A DNA stretch of 64,000 nucleotides, taken from positions 24,556-88,555 of the forward strand of contig NZ_CAJPVI010000039.1 of assembly GCF_905397435.1 (NCBI RefSeq). The letters are read 5' to 3'. Origin of the DNA: Cupriavidus numazuensis. Its GTDB lineage: Bacteria; Pseudomonadota; Gammaproteobacteria; Burkholderiales; Burkholderiaceae. A program made the position numbers and the translations under genes. Below are positions 63,983-64,000 of this stretch, piece after piece. Every line of letters starts with the position of its first letter. Position 1 is the stretch's first letter. The notes under the pieces are model-generated. The model ran no database searches. It was not told where the DNA came from and was given only the letters and a program-made list of their open reading frames with translations.

Positions 63983-64000
63983 ATGCCCTGGAGTGAGCTC
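63983..64000 (+). CDS. Start of a probable transposase gene (cut by the window edge)
   Basis: ATG after CGGGAG encodes MPWSEL, the typical opening of integrase-type transposases of IS481-like elements in Burkholderiales. Only six codons are visible, so the call leans on the tandem terminal repeats just upstream. Confidence 0.5.

Overview
The window is GC-rich chromosomal or megaplasmid DNA from a beta-proteobacterium of the Burkholderiaceae, most like Cupriavidus/Ralstonia. This rests on several things seen together: an Entner-Doudoroff block with edd divergent from zwf-pgl-glk, four Bug-type periplasmic solute-binding proteins, a three-gene pntAA-pntAB-pntB transhydrogenase, a fused IorAB-type indolepyruvate:ferredoxin oxidoreductase, and a wealth of acyl-CoA and aromatic catabolic genes. 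The genus is inferred. No rRNA, tRNA or CRISPR array was seen.

Layout. (1) 1-7650: the end of an MscS channel gene, then glucose catabolism (edd on the minus strand; zwf, pgl and glk on the plus strand) running straight into a two-component system. (2) 7664-15437: a D-2-hydroxyacid dehydrogenase, a YccF membrane protein, a minus-strand operon of flavin monooxygenase, DUF2783 protein and MarR regulator with a clear pair of operator palindromes, a divergent OPT transporter, and an acyl-CoA dehydrogenase with an unknown partner ending at a terminator. (3) 15525-22678: a small unknown gene behind a perfect LexA box, an M16 protease, an alkylation-repair operon (Ada/AlkA fusion, ogt, thpR) and a YcgR-like PilZ protein. 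(4) 22723-31003: IclR, LysR and AraC regulators around an acyl-CoA ligase, acyl-CoA dehydrogenase, Bug protein and CoA-transferase gene set. (5) 31004-31760: non-coding, with two inverted copies of a hairpin repeat. (6) 31761-36483: flavin monooxygenase and VOC dioxygenase divergent from an MFS transporter and a kynurenine-formamidase-like hydrolase, apparently an aromatic or N-heteroaromatic pathway.

(7) 37061-63748 is the most interesting part. A minus-strand operon (UxaA/SuyAB-type small and large subunits, GntR regulator, Ldh-family dehydrogenase, IorAB fusion, two Bug proteins, MHS-type transporter) diverges from a plus-strand operon (two small related unknown proteins, quinone-oxidoreductase-like MDR protein, TauD-type dioxygenase, PntAA/AB/B, SDR, acyl-CoA dehydrogenase, APH-type kinase). 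A second plus-strand block follows (Bug-like protein, acyl-CoA dehydrogenase, CoA ligase, enoyl-CoA hydratase, thiolase-like protein, DUF35 protein). Nearly identical palindromic sites of the type TCAAC-N12-GTTGA and AAGTCCTAYATAGAA occur upstream of both blocks, 10 kb apart. I infer a single GntR-controlled catabolic regulon for one unknown carboxylic acid. The SDR/dehydrogenase/kinase trio resembles the 4-hydroxyacyl-CoA route (LvaD/LvaC/LvaA, ACAD10/11), and the thiolase-like/DUF35 pair looks more like a retro-aldolase than a classical thiolase.

Repeats are informative. A short sequence, CGCAGAAATGGGTACGCT, recurs at least seven times in the first 22 kb only. An 80-bp double-hairpin repeat occurs three times with compensatory stem changes. 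An inverted pair of GC-rich hairpins sits inside the pnt operon. The right edge runs into an insertion sequence: two tandem 14-bp repeats followed by the start of a transposase frame.
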